From: an uncultured Tissierellia bacterium
Lineage (GTDB): Bacteria > Bacillota > Clostridia > Tissierellales > Peptoniphilaceae
Reading direction: 5' to 3'
Length of the DNA: 12,620 nt
NCBI GenBank assembly: GCA_937923265.1
Contig: CALAJY010000014.1
Location: 1 to 12,620 of the forward strand
The notes under the pieces were generated by a model, which saw only the letters and a program-made list of their open reading frames with translations, was not told where the DNA came from and did no database searches. A program made the position numbers and the translations under genes. Position 1 is the first letter of the stretch; every line of letters starts with the position of its first letter. Shown here in pieces: positions 6,614-12,620 of this stretch.

Positions 6614-6642
6614 ATGATAAACTTTCTTGAAAACAGAAACAA
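6614..6642 (-). promoter_or_regulatory. possible promoter of the nucleotidase gene
   Basis: The - strand reads TTGTTT (6642-6637), 17 bases, TATCAT (6619-6614). The -10 has one mismatch and the -35 keeps only TTG. The A/T-rich TATATAAAGGAGG just before the start is a leader with the ribosome site. Confidence 0.4.
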
Positions 6643-6646
6643 ACGA

Positions 6647-6675
6647 TTACGAAGAAAAAAGGTTAATATTATATT
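6647..6675 (+). promoter_or_regulatory. possible promoter of the glycosyltransferase gene
   Basis: TTACGA (6647-6652), 17 bases, TATATT (6670-6675). The -10 is good and the -35 poor. It overlaps the divergent nucleotidase upstream region and would give a leader of about 85 bases. Confidence 0.3.
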
Positions 6676-6768
6676 AAGTATTTGTTAAATATGGAAAAGG
6701 AACCAAGGGGGATCATCCTCCCCGGTTAAGGAGCCGGAAAGACATATTCTGGTGGAAAGGAGAGAACC

Positions 6769-7998
6769 GTGCAAATCCTTCATCTGCTCGCCCAACTCCC
6801 GGATAAAACGGGCAGTGGCATTTATTTTAAAAACCTCTTCGACGCTTGTGAAAGGGCGGGGGACCGGAATGCGGGCCTCTTCGCCATCCAGCCTCCCTTT
6901 CCTCCCCCGACTTCTCCCTTCGCCTATCCGATCTCTTTTCGCAGCGAGGAGCTTCCCTTTCCCATTGTGGGAATGAGCGACCAGATGCCCTATCCCAGCC
7001 GCACCTATGCCTCTCTGACGGAGGACGAACTCCGGGCCTGGATCCGGGCCTTTCGAGCGCGCATGCAAAAAGCAAAGGAGGAGTTCCAGCCCGACCTGGT
7101 CCTCTGCCACCACCTGTGGATGCTGGCTTCCCTCGCCCGGGAGACTTTCCCGACCTGTCCCGTGATCGGAATCTCCCATGGAACGGACCTGCGGCAATGC
7201 AAAAAGAATCCCCGACTCAAGGAGACCTATGTACAAGGGCTAAATCGCTTGGACTTGGTCTTTGCACTTTCTCAAGATAATAAGGAAGAAATTCAGCGGG
7301 AATTCGCAATTCCCGCTCATAAAATTAAGGTGACGGGCGGAGGCTATGAGAGTGCTTCCTTTTATCCACCGGAGGAAACCCTTCCCCTTTCAAGACGAAA
7401 GATTCGCCTGCTCTATGCGGGCCGACTGGCAGAGCCCAAGGGAATCTATGATCTGGCCCGGGCATACTCCCTGCTGTGTAAGGACCGCCGGGACATGTGC
7501 CTCACCATCGTCTGTGACGGGAATAAGCCTGCCCGGAAAAAACTGCAAGCCTGCCTGCAAGGCGCAGAAGATGTGGAAATCCGGGATTTCATGCCCCCAA
7601 AAGAACTGGGGGAAACCATGCGAAATCATGACCTCTATCTACTTCCCAGCCTGTATGAGGCATTGGGACTCACGGCCATTGAGGCCCTGGCATCGGGCCT
7701 CTTTGTGCTCGCCGGGGACCATCCCGGTCTCCATGAACTGGTCCGAGGGCCCATCGAAAACAGCGGGGTCATCCGTTTTGTGCCCTTACCCCACCGCATC
7801 CATGTGGACCAACTTTCCCCATCGGGTCATGCGGACTATGTTCGTCGCCTGCGGCAGGAGTTAAATGCCATGCTGGATGCGTTCCGAGGGGGCCTGTCCT
7901 TCCCCCCTTCCCTCTTTCCCCGGATTGAAAAATATTCTTGGACGGAGATCTTTAAACGCCAAAGGGAGACCATGAGAAAGCTCCTTCCCGACAAATAA
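6769..7998 (+). CDS. GT-B glycosyltransferase, GT4-like
   Basis: A 409-residue cytoplasmic glycosyltransferase with the two-domain GT-B fold, transferring sugar from a nucleotide sugar to an unknown acceptor. The N-terminal half has the opening strand (MQILHLLAQLPDKTGSG, with the GSG loop at 15-17) and an ISHGTDLR segment at 135-142. The donor-binding half has LLYAGRLAEPKG (214-225), with R219 and K224 placed to bind the diphosphate, and the E-x7-E motif PSLYEALGLTAIEALASG with E297 and E305. The start is GTG at 6769, chosen because AAAGGAG lies 6 bases before it and the Rossmann-like strand begins immediately. No membrane helix or signal peptide. It stands alone between a divergent nucleotidase and a convergent antiporter operon, so there is no polysaccharide cluster to indicate its acceptor. 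A capsule, glycolipid or glycogen-like product cannot be told apart here. Confidence 0.87.
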   Translation: MQILHLLAQLPDKTGSGIYFKNLFDACERAGDRNAGLFAIQPPFPPPTSPFAYPISFRSEELPFPIVGMSDQMPYPSRTYASLTEDELRAWIRAFRARMQKAKEEFQPDLVLCHHLWMLASLARETFPTCPVIGISHGTDLRQCKKNPRLKETYVQGLNRLDLVFALSQDNKEEIQREFAIPAHKIKVTGGGYESASFYPPEETLPLSRRKIRLLYAGRLAEPKGIYDLARAYSLLCKDRRDMCLTIVCDGNKPARKKLQACLQGAEDVEIRDFMPPKELGETMRNHDLYLLPSLYEALGLTAIEALASGLFVLAGDHPGLHELVRGPIENSGVIRFVPLPHRIHVDQLSPSGHADYVRRLRQELNAMLDAFRGGLSFPPSLFPRIEKYSWTEIFKRQRETMRKLLPDK

Positions 7999-8026
7999 GT
8001 GGCCTTCCTTTGTCGATGTTCCCAAC

Positions 8027-8063
8027 AAAAAAAGAGGAATCCGGAATCCGGATTCCTCTTTTT
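8027..8063. terminator. bidirectional Rho-independent terminator
   Basis: A perfect 16-bp inverted repeat (AAAAAGAGGAATCCGG 8029-8044, with its complement at 8048-8063) around a 3-base loop. The + strand ends in five Ts and the - strand in seven. It stops the glycosyltransferase (28 bases after its TAA) and the converging antiporter operon, whose last gene ends at 8072. Confidence 0.92.
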
Positions 8064-8071
8064 GATTTCCT

Positions 8072-8608
8072 TTATCCTCTTTTCCCTCGTTTTTTCTCCT
8101 GCCGCCGTTCCCTGGCTCTTTCCTGCAGCCGTTCCATGGCTCCTTCTCGGTAATCCTTTCCGTCAAAGATGGCGATCTTTGGATTTTTCTCCTTCGCCAG
8201 GGCAAGAATTGCCTTCCGCGAAGCGCTGGGAAAGACCCTGCGCCGCGTCACGTCACCACGGGTGAAATAAAAATAGTGATAATCGGGATGGCCCGGGACC
8301 TTCTCATAGGTCAGGGCGCGGATTTCCTCCCATGGCCAGAGTCGGTGATTCGTTGAGAAAAACATGTTGCTGAAGCTCTCCACGCCCACTTCGGTGCAGG
8401 CGGAATAGTGCCGAGAAAAAAGAGCCAGAAGCAGGAGCAGGCTGAGAAGAAGGGAGAGGGGATTTCTCTTAATCAGCCCCAGGGCAAGTAAGAAGAAGCC
8501 AAAAGGAAAGGCCAGGCGGTCCACCCATTGCTTGCGAAAGGCAATTTGCTCCTGTTCCTGCGTGACTTCCTTGCCCGTCCATTGGGGCTTTCGATGAAAA
8601 ATTTCCAA
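8072..8608 (-). CDS. small two-helix membrane protein, possibly with a YcxB/bacterial-PH-like domain
   Basis: A 178-residue protein with a short N-terminal region, two adjacent hydrophobic segments (about 32-46 and 50-66) and a soluble part of about 110 residues ending in a very basic tail (RLQERARERRQEKKRGKRG). The pattern of a helix pair followed by FSNMFFSTNHRLWPWEEIRAL (from 79; strand, turn, W-x-W-E-E-I) and HYFYFTRGD strands is like YcxB-type or bacterial PH-like proteins, but this is a weak pattern match. No ATG is available near the front. Translation most likely starts at TTG (8608), which is preceded by AAGGAAGGAAG and lies 42 bases after the antiporter stop, so the gene is the second of an operon. 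The shared two-way terminator follows. Function unknown; a helper or regulator of the antiporter is only a guess. Confidence 0.68.
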   Translation of the reverse strand: MEIFHRKPQWTGKEVTQEQEQIAFRKQWVDRLAFPFGFFLLALGLIKRNPLSLLLSLLLLLALFSRHYSACTEVGVESFSNMFFSTNHRLWPWEEIRALTYEKVPGHPDYHYFYFTRGDVTRRRVFPSASRKAILALAKEKNPKIAIFDGKDYREGAMERLQERARERRQEKKRGKRG

Positions 8609-8650
8609 ATCTTCCTTCCTTCTACGCCGGACTCCTCCGACAAAAATTTC

Positions 8651-10186
8651 TTATTTGGTAGCCACATTCGGTGCCAAGCCGGCTTTTCTCCGTTCCTGAA
8701 GAGCCTGTAATGCTTTTTCGTGAGCTTCTTTGGGAGCTTCTGCAACTCTTCCCATCTTGGTCTTTCCAAAGAGTCCCGTATAGGACCCATCTGCCCAGAA
8801 GATGTTCCGTCCCAAGTATGCGGTGATTGCCGCGTAGATGGGGTTGAGCAGGTTCACAAAAGCGAAGGGGAAGAACTTAAAGGGAGAAATCCCCAGCGTG
8901 GTCTGCTGGTACGCCCCGCAGGCGGTCCAGGGGAACATCACGGCCCAAAGGGTTCCGGCATCTTCCAAGGTTCGTGAGAGCATGTTCCGGGAAAGCCCCA
9001 GCTCATCATACTTGTCATCATACAGCGGAGCAGGTACCCCAATACCTAAGAATTGATCACACATCGCAGCATCACAGAAAATAGAAGTCAACATGGTCGT
9101 TAAGATCAGGCTTCCGACGGAATGAATCCGCTTCTTCAACTGGCCAAACAAGCGTTCCACAATGCCGCAACGTTCCAGGGCACCGCCGAACGAGACCGCT
9201 AAGATAATCAGGTTGATCGTCCACATCTGGTTATCCATGCCGCCCTTCTTCAAAGCGCCATCCAAAAAGGCGTTGCCGGTTTGCACATCCGGGCCATAGT
9301 GGAGAATCGCAAAAATCTGTGCTAAATTTTTTCCACCCTGGAAAATCTCGGCAAAAATCACGCCCACCAATACGGAGATGAGCACGCCCGGCAGACCGGG
9401 GACTCGGAGCAGGCAGACGACGATGATCACCACCACCGGCAAAAGCACCAAGGGATTCACATTGAAGTTTGCGGCAATGGCAGAACGAATTCCTTCGGCG
9501 ATGCTGGCGTCATAGCCATCGGCCGACATGGTCAGGCCCAGAATGGCATAAATAATCAGAGAAACTATGAAGACCGGTCCCGTGGTGGAAATCATCGCGG
9601 TCACATGGTCAAACAGTCCCGTTCCCGACACTCCTGCCGCCAGGTTGGTGGTATCGGATAGCGGAGAAAACTTATCCCCCACATAAGCTCCGGAAATTAC
9701 CATGCCGGCGGTGATGGCGGGGTTGATCCCCAAACCGGCACCGATAGTCATAAAGGCAATTCCGATGGTCGCCGTGGCCGTCCAAGAGGAGCCGCAGGCG
9801 AGGCCCACGATGGCACACAGAAGACAGCCAACCGGTAGGAACAGCTTAGGACTCAAGAGGTCCAAGCCATAGTAGATCAAAGCGGGAATGGTTCCCGACA
9901 TCATAAAGGAGGAGACCAAAAGACCCACCGTAAGTAAAATCAAGATGGCTTCCAAGGTGGCAGAAATACGCTGAATAATTCCATCCATCATATCCGAAAA
10001 ACTATGTCCGCAAAGAATTCCGATTGCTACGGTAATCACGGTAGCAACAATTAACGGCATGTGTGCCGCAGAATACGTTTCATCACCCGTAAATACATAC
10101 ACCATCATTGCCACCATGGCGATGATGGGAATGACCGCCTCCACGACGCTGGGTAAGCGTATGGGACGGCTCGATTTCTTTTCCAT
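8651..10186 (-). CDS. nhaC: NhaC-family Na+/H+ (or organic anion) antiporter
   Basis: A 511-residue polytopic membrane protein of the NhaC family, with about 11-12 hydrophobic stretches across 13-465. Family stretches are visible: SSWTATATIGIA (133-144), SGAYVGDKFSPLSDTTN (165-181), the GGMDNQMWTI / SFGGALERCGI region (315-342), FCDAAMCDQFL (370-380) and SRTLEDAGTLWAVMFPWTACG (from 404). Family members exchange Na+ for protons, and some relatives (MleN type) swap Na+/lactate for H+/malate, so the substrate is open. The cytoplasmic tail 480-511 is Ala/Lys/Glu-rich. Start: ATG at 10186, with AAAGGGG 6 bases before it. It heads an operon with the small membrane protein at 8072-8608 and is preceded by an elaborate control region (cre-like site, inverted repeat, promoter, leader of about 120 bases). 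The gene symbol denotes family level. Confidence 0.9.
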   Translation of the reverse strand: MEKKSSRPIRLPSVVEAVIPIIAMVAMMVYVFTGDETYSAAHMPLIVATVITVAIGILCGHSFSDMMDGIIQRISATLEAILILLTVGLLVSSFMMSGTIPALIYYGLDLLSPKLFLPVGCLLCAIVGLACGSSWTATATIGIAFMTIGAGLGINPAITAGMVISGAYVGDKFSPLSDTTNLAAGVSGTGLFDHVTAMISTTGPVFIVSLIIYAILGLTMSADGYDASIAEGIRSAIAANFNVNPLVLLPVVVIIVVCLLRVPGLPGVLISVLVGVIFAEIFQGGKNLAQIFAILHYGPDVQTGNAFLDGALKKGGMDNQMWTINLIILAVSFGGALERCGIVERLFGQLKKRIHSVGSLILTTMLTSIFCDAAMCDQFLGIGVPAPLYDDKYDELGLSRNMLSRTLEDAGTLWAVMFPWTACGAYQQTTLGISPFKFFPFAFVNLLNPIYAAITAYLGRNIFWADGSYTGLFGKTKMGRVAEAPKEAHEKALQALQERRKAGLAPNVATK

Positions 10187-10306
10187 TATTTTCCCCTTTC
10201 CTGGTTTCCGTTACGTCGACTGTACCTCCTCCTCCTTTCTGTGAGTATCGTGGCTCCCCCCCTTCATCAAGAAAACGTTTCTATAAAAGGTTGGAACCGG
10301 CTAGCT
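10187..10306 (-). promoter_or_regulatory. long 5' leader of the antiporter operon
   Basis: If transcription starts near 10306 the messenger has about 120 untranslated bases. They contain a palindromic GAAAACGTTTC (10271-10281, LacI-family operator-like but a poor cre match) and a strong ribosome-site-like stretch AAAGGAGGAGGAGG (complement of 10225-10238). No ATG, GTG or TTG follows that stretch at a usable distance, so it does not serve an obvious leader peptide. The true ribosome site AAAGGGG is at 10199-10193. I cannot assign a riboswitch class. Confidence 0.45.
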
Positions 10307-10312
10307 GTTCTC

Positions 10313-10339
10313 ATTATACTATAAACGATTGAATTGCAA
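10313..10339 (-). promoter_or_regulatory. promoter of the antiporter operon
   Basis: Perfect TATAAT on the - strand (10318-10313), with TTGCAA (10339-10334) 15 bases upstream. The short spacer is below the usual 16-18 and would fit a weak or activator-dependent promoter. Confidence 0.55.
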
Positions 10340-10342
10340 TAG

Positions 10343-10383
10343 ATTCCGATGATTTTTTATGAAATTATTTTATCAATCGGAAT
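10343..10383. repeat. inverted repeat next to the antiporter -35
   Basis: ATTCCGAT (10343-10350) and ATCGGAAT (10376-10383) are perfect inverted copies, extended by GAT/ATC with one bulged A. The 26-base interior is nearly all A/T. It lies 3 bases upstream of the -35, between promoter and cre-like site, where an activator or repressor dimer would bind. Confidence 0.55.
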
Positions 10384-10396
10384 TTTCTTATTTCTT

Positions 10397-10412
10397 TTGA
10401 AAGCGATTACAA
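10397..10412. promoter_or_regulatory. cre-like (CcpA/LacI-family) operator
   Basis: TTGAAAGCGATTACAA. Bases 10398-10411 match the cre consensus TGWNANCGNTNWCA at every defined position. The site is about 100 bases upstream of the likely antiporter start of transcription, a position more usual for activation than for blocking. On its other side lie about 60 very A/T-rich bases (10413-10472) without a gene, then the terminator of the next unit. Confidence 0.65.
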
Positions 10413-10472
10413 ATAATTATTTATCTTATTTATTATAATATTATTTTTTTTATTTAACCTATATTCGATTTG

Positions 10473-10513
10473 AAAAAGGGCCCTTCCCGGGGTGTGTCCT
10501 CTCGGGAAGAGCC
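10473..10513 (-). terminator. Rho-independent terminator of the Asp-box membrane protein gene
   Basis: On the - strand GGCTCTTCCCG / CGGGAAGGGCC (10513-10503 with 10489-10479, 11 bp including one G-T pair), then CCC... into TTTTT (complement of 10473-10477). It begins about 32 bases after the stop of the gene at 10545. Confidence 0.8.
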
Positions 10514-10544
10514 TTGCGAACGAACTTCTTCCTGTTGAATTTTC

Positions 10545-11978
10545 TTATTTGCCAAGGCTCCAAGTTTTTCCTCGGTCCAAGGATTCGAGCAGGATGTCTT
10601 CCTCTTCCCCGGCACCGGGCGATATTTTTAGCAGGTAGCGCCCTTCCTCTTTTTGCGGCATCTGATAATACGCATAGTCTTCCGGCTTTAAGCCCATCTT
10701 CTTCCCGCTCTCCGGGAGATTTTCTTCTTTCAAAGGAGGAAACGACAACGGGGTCCAGGTCTTTCCTCCATCTTCGGATCGAAAGATTTCGGAGGAACTT
10801 CCCCCACCGTGCTCTAGGCCGATAAAACCCAGCCGGTCGTCTTCAAAGAAAAGCCCTTCCGCCTGTCCAATATTTCCTAAAAAGGGATCCTCCGACCGAA
10901 GAACCCAGGTCTTTCCCCCGTCAAGAGTGGCTTCCAATTGATAGAAATAGGACCCCGTGGCGGCATCCATGACCCGGAGGCGAAAGCCTTGCTTGTTCCC
11001 CGAAAGGAAGGTGGTGACGGTTCCATCCTGCCGGTCCACGACCCAGGAGGACGCGCTCCGGCCGGTCTTATCCCGAACTTCCTCCTGCGCCTCTTCCCGG
11101 ACTTCTTCCTCCGATTTTCGCCGAGGCAGAAGAACGTAGTGACTCTTCCTGCCCTCCTCTTCCGGAACCTCCAGGGTCATGCTATATCCCACCAGCTGCT
11201 CCCCCCGGAACAGGGAAATCTCCGAAAGAAGGTCCCCCGACGGTCCGATTCCCTTCACCTGATAGAGGGAGTCAAAGGTCTCTTCCCCTTGATAGATCAG
11301 GCGGATGCGCTCTTTTCCCATCCGCAACAGATCCTGCAGCTCCTTTCTCCAAGACGGAGCCTGTAACAGCCGCCGAAGACCGGACGTGCTCTTTTCTTTC
11401 TTTGGGAGAAATTCTGCCTGTCCTGTCCAGATCTCCACCCGATCCGCTTTTTTCTTCGAATAGGAGAGCAGGTAGGTTGGCACTTTGTTACCAAGTCCCT
11501 GCCCATAGAGGAAAACCTCCCAACGAATCAGCCGACCCTCGCTATCAAAATCCATGATCCAGGGTTCCGCAATATAGAGCGAATCCAAGGAGCCCAGTCT
11601 CCCTTCCAGCTGTGCCAGCAGTCCATCCATGCCCTCTGTAGTGGCCCGAACCTCCCCGATAGAAAATGTTTCATGATTCCAAAGTTCCTGAATCTTCCAG
11701 GCCAGCTTTCCATGGTAGGGAAGGCCTACATAGACGGTAAAGCAAGCGAACAGCAGGCTCACGACGAGGAAAAGAGCAGCCAAGAGCGGACTCTTCTTCT
11801 TTGGATTCTCCCGCCGCTTTTCTCTCCACCAAAAGAAGAAAAGAACAAGAACGACGAGAGACAGGGGCAGGAGGATCATGAGATGCTTCCGCACCCCGCC
11901 CTTCCAAAACAGATGGGCCAAGCTTGCCAGCAATAAAGAGTAACTAAGAAAAAGTAGGTAGGATAGAATTTTTTTCAT
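10545..11978 (-). CDS. membrane protein with C-terminal Asp-box (BNR-like) motifs
   Basis: A 477-residue protein with three N-terminal hydrophobic helices (about 4-24, 33-51, 64-85), a basic stretch between helices 2 and 3 (WREKRRENPKKKS), and a large soluble part of about 390 residues. Three Asp-box motifs (S/T-x-D-x-G-x-T-W) appear near the C-terminus: TLDGGKTW 351-358, SEDGGKTW 401-408 and SLDRGKTW 466-473. These mark beta-propeller blades in sialidases and other BNR proteins, where they are structural and not catalytic. With only three, the fold may be a partial propeller. A Lys/Arg/Glu-rich segment (286-306) separates a middle region from the Asp-box region. No sialidase FRIP motif or catalytic set is seen, so enzyme activity should not be assumed. 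The start is ATG at 11978; no other in-frame start lies between it and the stop of the ASCH remnant. Its ribosome site is oddly distant. Function unknown. Confidence 0.8.
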   Translation of the reverse strand: MKKILSYLLFLSYSLLLASLAHLFWKGGVRKHLMILLPLSLVVLVLFFFWWREKRRENPKKKSPLLAALFLVVSLLFACFTVYVGLPYHGKLAWKIQELWNHETFSIGEVRATTEGMDGLLAQLEGRLGSLDSLYIAEPWIMDFDSEGRLIRWEVFLYGQGLGNKVPTYLLSYSKKKADRVEIWTGQAEFLPKKEKSTSGLRRLLQAPSWRKELQDLLRMGKERIRLIYQGEETFDSLYQVKGIGPSGDLLSEISLFRGEQLVGYSMTLEVPEEEGRKSHYVLLPRRKSEEEVREEAQEEVRDKTGRSASSWVVDRQDGTVTTFLSGNKQGFRLRVMDAATGSYFYQLEATLDGGKTWVLRSEDPFLGNIGQAEGLFFEDDRLGFIGLEHGGGSSSEIFRSEDGGKTWTPLSFPPLKEENLPESGKKMGLKPEDYAYYQMPQKEEGRYLLKISPGAGEEEDILLESLDRGKTWSLGK

Positions 11979-11987
11979 AGCAAATAA

Positions 11988-12013
11988 GCTGCGCGACGCA
12001 GCCTCATCCTTTC
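11988..12013 (-). promoter_or_regulatory. displaced ribosome site with intervening hairpin
   Basis: The only good ribosome-site match before the ATG at 11978 is AAAGGATGAGG, whose AAAGGA is complement of 12008-12013, about 30 bases away. Between them lies GCTGCG-TCG-CGCAGC (12002-11988), a 6-bp stem with a 3-base loop. Folding would bring the site to about 15 bases from the ATG. Confidence 0.45.
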
Positions 12014-12053
12014 TGTTATTCCAAAATGTTCCTTTCCAAGGGTACCGTAACTC

Positions 12054-12444
12054 TTAGCGGATGAATTCTAGGTTTTTGATAAAACCGTGGTCCAGCCACC
12101 ACTTTCCCAAGGCCTGTTTGTACGCCTCCGGATCATCCATCGGTACATCAATGCGCTCTAGCTCCTCCATGTCCTTGTCCACCTCAAAGAGATGAAGCTT
12201 TCCTTTTACCGGGAAGGGCACAATCGGAACAATTTCGTCGAAAACCCAGGAGTAGCCCTCAAAATGCTCCTCCTCAAAAAGAAAAGCATCATAGCGATCG
12301 GTCTCATCCACAAAAGGACGAACGTCCGCCAGCTTCGCCAGGGCCACCGCCTTTCCACTTACCATGGACTCCCGCTCGGCCTTCCGCTGTGCGGAAGAAG
12401 AGCAAATCAGAATCCATCCCCGATAATCGGTCTTCCAACTGCGG
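12054..12444 (-). pseudogene. ASCH-domain protein gene, 5' part removed by insertion sequence
   Basis: The encoded sequence from RSWKTDYRGWILICSSS onward looks like the body of an ASCH domain, a PUA-like fold thought to bind RNA or modified nucleotides. RSWKTDYRG is a typical mid-domain strand, followed by SGKAVALAKLADVRPF, SWVFDEI and PFPVKGKLHLFEVD. ASCH proteins normally have about 20-30 residues before RSWKTDYRG (a start such as IRQPWAELILSGEKTIE); these are absent. Upstream of the Arg codon the sequence becomes the end of an IS256-family element, and an in-frame TGA occurs 11 codons before. A TTG at 12455 inside the insertion sequence could open a 133-residue frame without the missing strand, so a truncated product is possible but unlikely to be functional. 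About 75 bases separate it from the Asp-box gene, with no terminator between them. Confidence 0.72.
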
Positions 12445-12620
12445 GATAGTATCAAGATATGTTCGCAAAAATCTTCGGACTCACGTCAGATTGATTAAGC
12501 GACTTCCTTTGGTAACAAGGCTGACATCGACTCCTCTTTGATAAATGCCCTGGATGATGACCAGTCTTCGGAGTATTCCATCAGATAGGCTGTCACCAGT
12601 CTGACATACGAGGGCTCATT
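12445..12620 (-). mobile_element. IS256-family insertion sequence, one end (partial)
   Basis: The segment holds the transposase C-terminus and a 50-base tail running to GATAGTATCAAGATATG read inward on the + strand, which resembles the GxTAGTxTCAA ends I recall for IS256-type elements. I place the boundary at about 12445, where ASCH coding sequence begins. The other end and the target duplication lie outside the window, so neither the terminal inverted repeat nor the 8-9 base duplication can be checked. Confidence 0.7.
12495..12620 (-). CDS. IS256-family (mutator-type) transposase, C-terminal 41 residues
   Basis: Reading inward from the window edge on the - strand gives NEPSYVRLVTAYLMEYSEDW, then SSSRAFIKEESMSALLPKEVA and TAA at 12497-12495. 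The YVRLVTAYLMEYSEDWSSSRAFI pattern is typical of the last helix of IS256-family DDE transposases. The catalytic residues lie upstream, outside the window. The frame is intact to the edge, so the element may be whole. It is transcribed in the same direction as the ASCH gene it interrupts. Confidence 0.75.
   Translation of the reverse strand, partial: NEPSYVRLVTAYLMEYSEDWSSSRAFIKEESMSALLPKEVA

Noticed and set aside
6641..6655. Second cre-like site (AAACGATTACGA) between the nucleotidase and glycosyltransferase genes.
   Set aside because: Only the right half matches the cre consensus; four defined positions fail.
6685..7236. A 183-codon - strand frame over the front of the glycosyltransferase.
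   Set aside because: Shadow of the real gene; the + strand frame has a clear GT-B motif set and ribosome site.
10413..10472. A/T-rich stretch as a replication or transfer origin.
   Set aside because: No iterated boxes, DnaA-like sites or flanking replication genes; it is better seen as promoter-upstream DNA.
12054..12455. Intact 133-residue gene starting at TTG 12455.
   Set aside because: The TTG and the next few codons belong to the insertion-sequence end, and the ASCH domain lacks its first strand and helix, so it is treated as a remnant.

Overview
The window reads as chromosomal DNA of a low-to-medium GC Gram-positive bacterium (Bacillota). Lachnospiraceae or Erysipelotrichia-type lineages fit best, but I cannot name a genus. 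The signs are strong AGGAGG-type ribosome sites, TATAAT promoters, hairpin-plus-T-run terminators after nearly every transcription unit, a textbook cre-like (CcpA-type) operator, a secreted nucleotidase ending in TGD + membrane helix + basic tail, and a NhaC-type antiporter.

Layout. Positions 1-1770 (+): the end of an upstream gene, overlapped by an ABC exporter half-transporter. Positions 1824-1869: a two-way terminator shared with the converging dehydrogenase gene. Positions 1962-2882 (-): an L-lactate / L-2-hydroxyacid dehydrogenase with a clear promoter at 2911-2938. Positions 2883-3459: 577 bases without a convincing gene, packed with hairpins at about 3080-3342; this is the least explained part of the window. 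Positions 3460-4164 (-): a stand-alone B3/B4 (PheRS-beta-like) domain protein with its own extended -10 promoter and terminator. Positions 4446-6578 (-): a secreted 5'-nucleotidase/metallophosphatase with a wall-anchor-like tail. Positions 6769-7998 (+, divergent, GTG start): a GT-B glycosyltransferase. Positions 8027-8063: a second two-way terminator. Positions 8072-10186 (-): an operon of a NhaC-family antiporter followed by a small two-helix membrane protein with a TTG start. Positions 10187-10544: an AT-rich control region holding a promoter, an inverted repeat, a cre-like site, a long leader and the terminator of the next gene. Positions 10545-11978 (-): a three-helix membrane protein with C-terminal Asp-box (BNR-like) motifs. 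Positions 12054-12444 (-): the 3' part of an ASCH-domain gene, cut by an IS256-family element whose end and transposase C-terminus fill 12445-12620.

The genes look mostly like independent one-gene units serving the cell surface, ion and nucleotide scavenging and fermentation, not one pathway. No defence system, CRISPR array, tRNA or rRNA is visible. The points most worth following up are the structured intergenic element (2968-3345), the insertion that breaks the ASCH gene, the layered control region of the antiporter, and the unusual substrate loop of the lactate-dehydrogenase-like enzyme.
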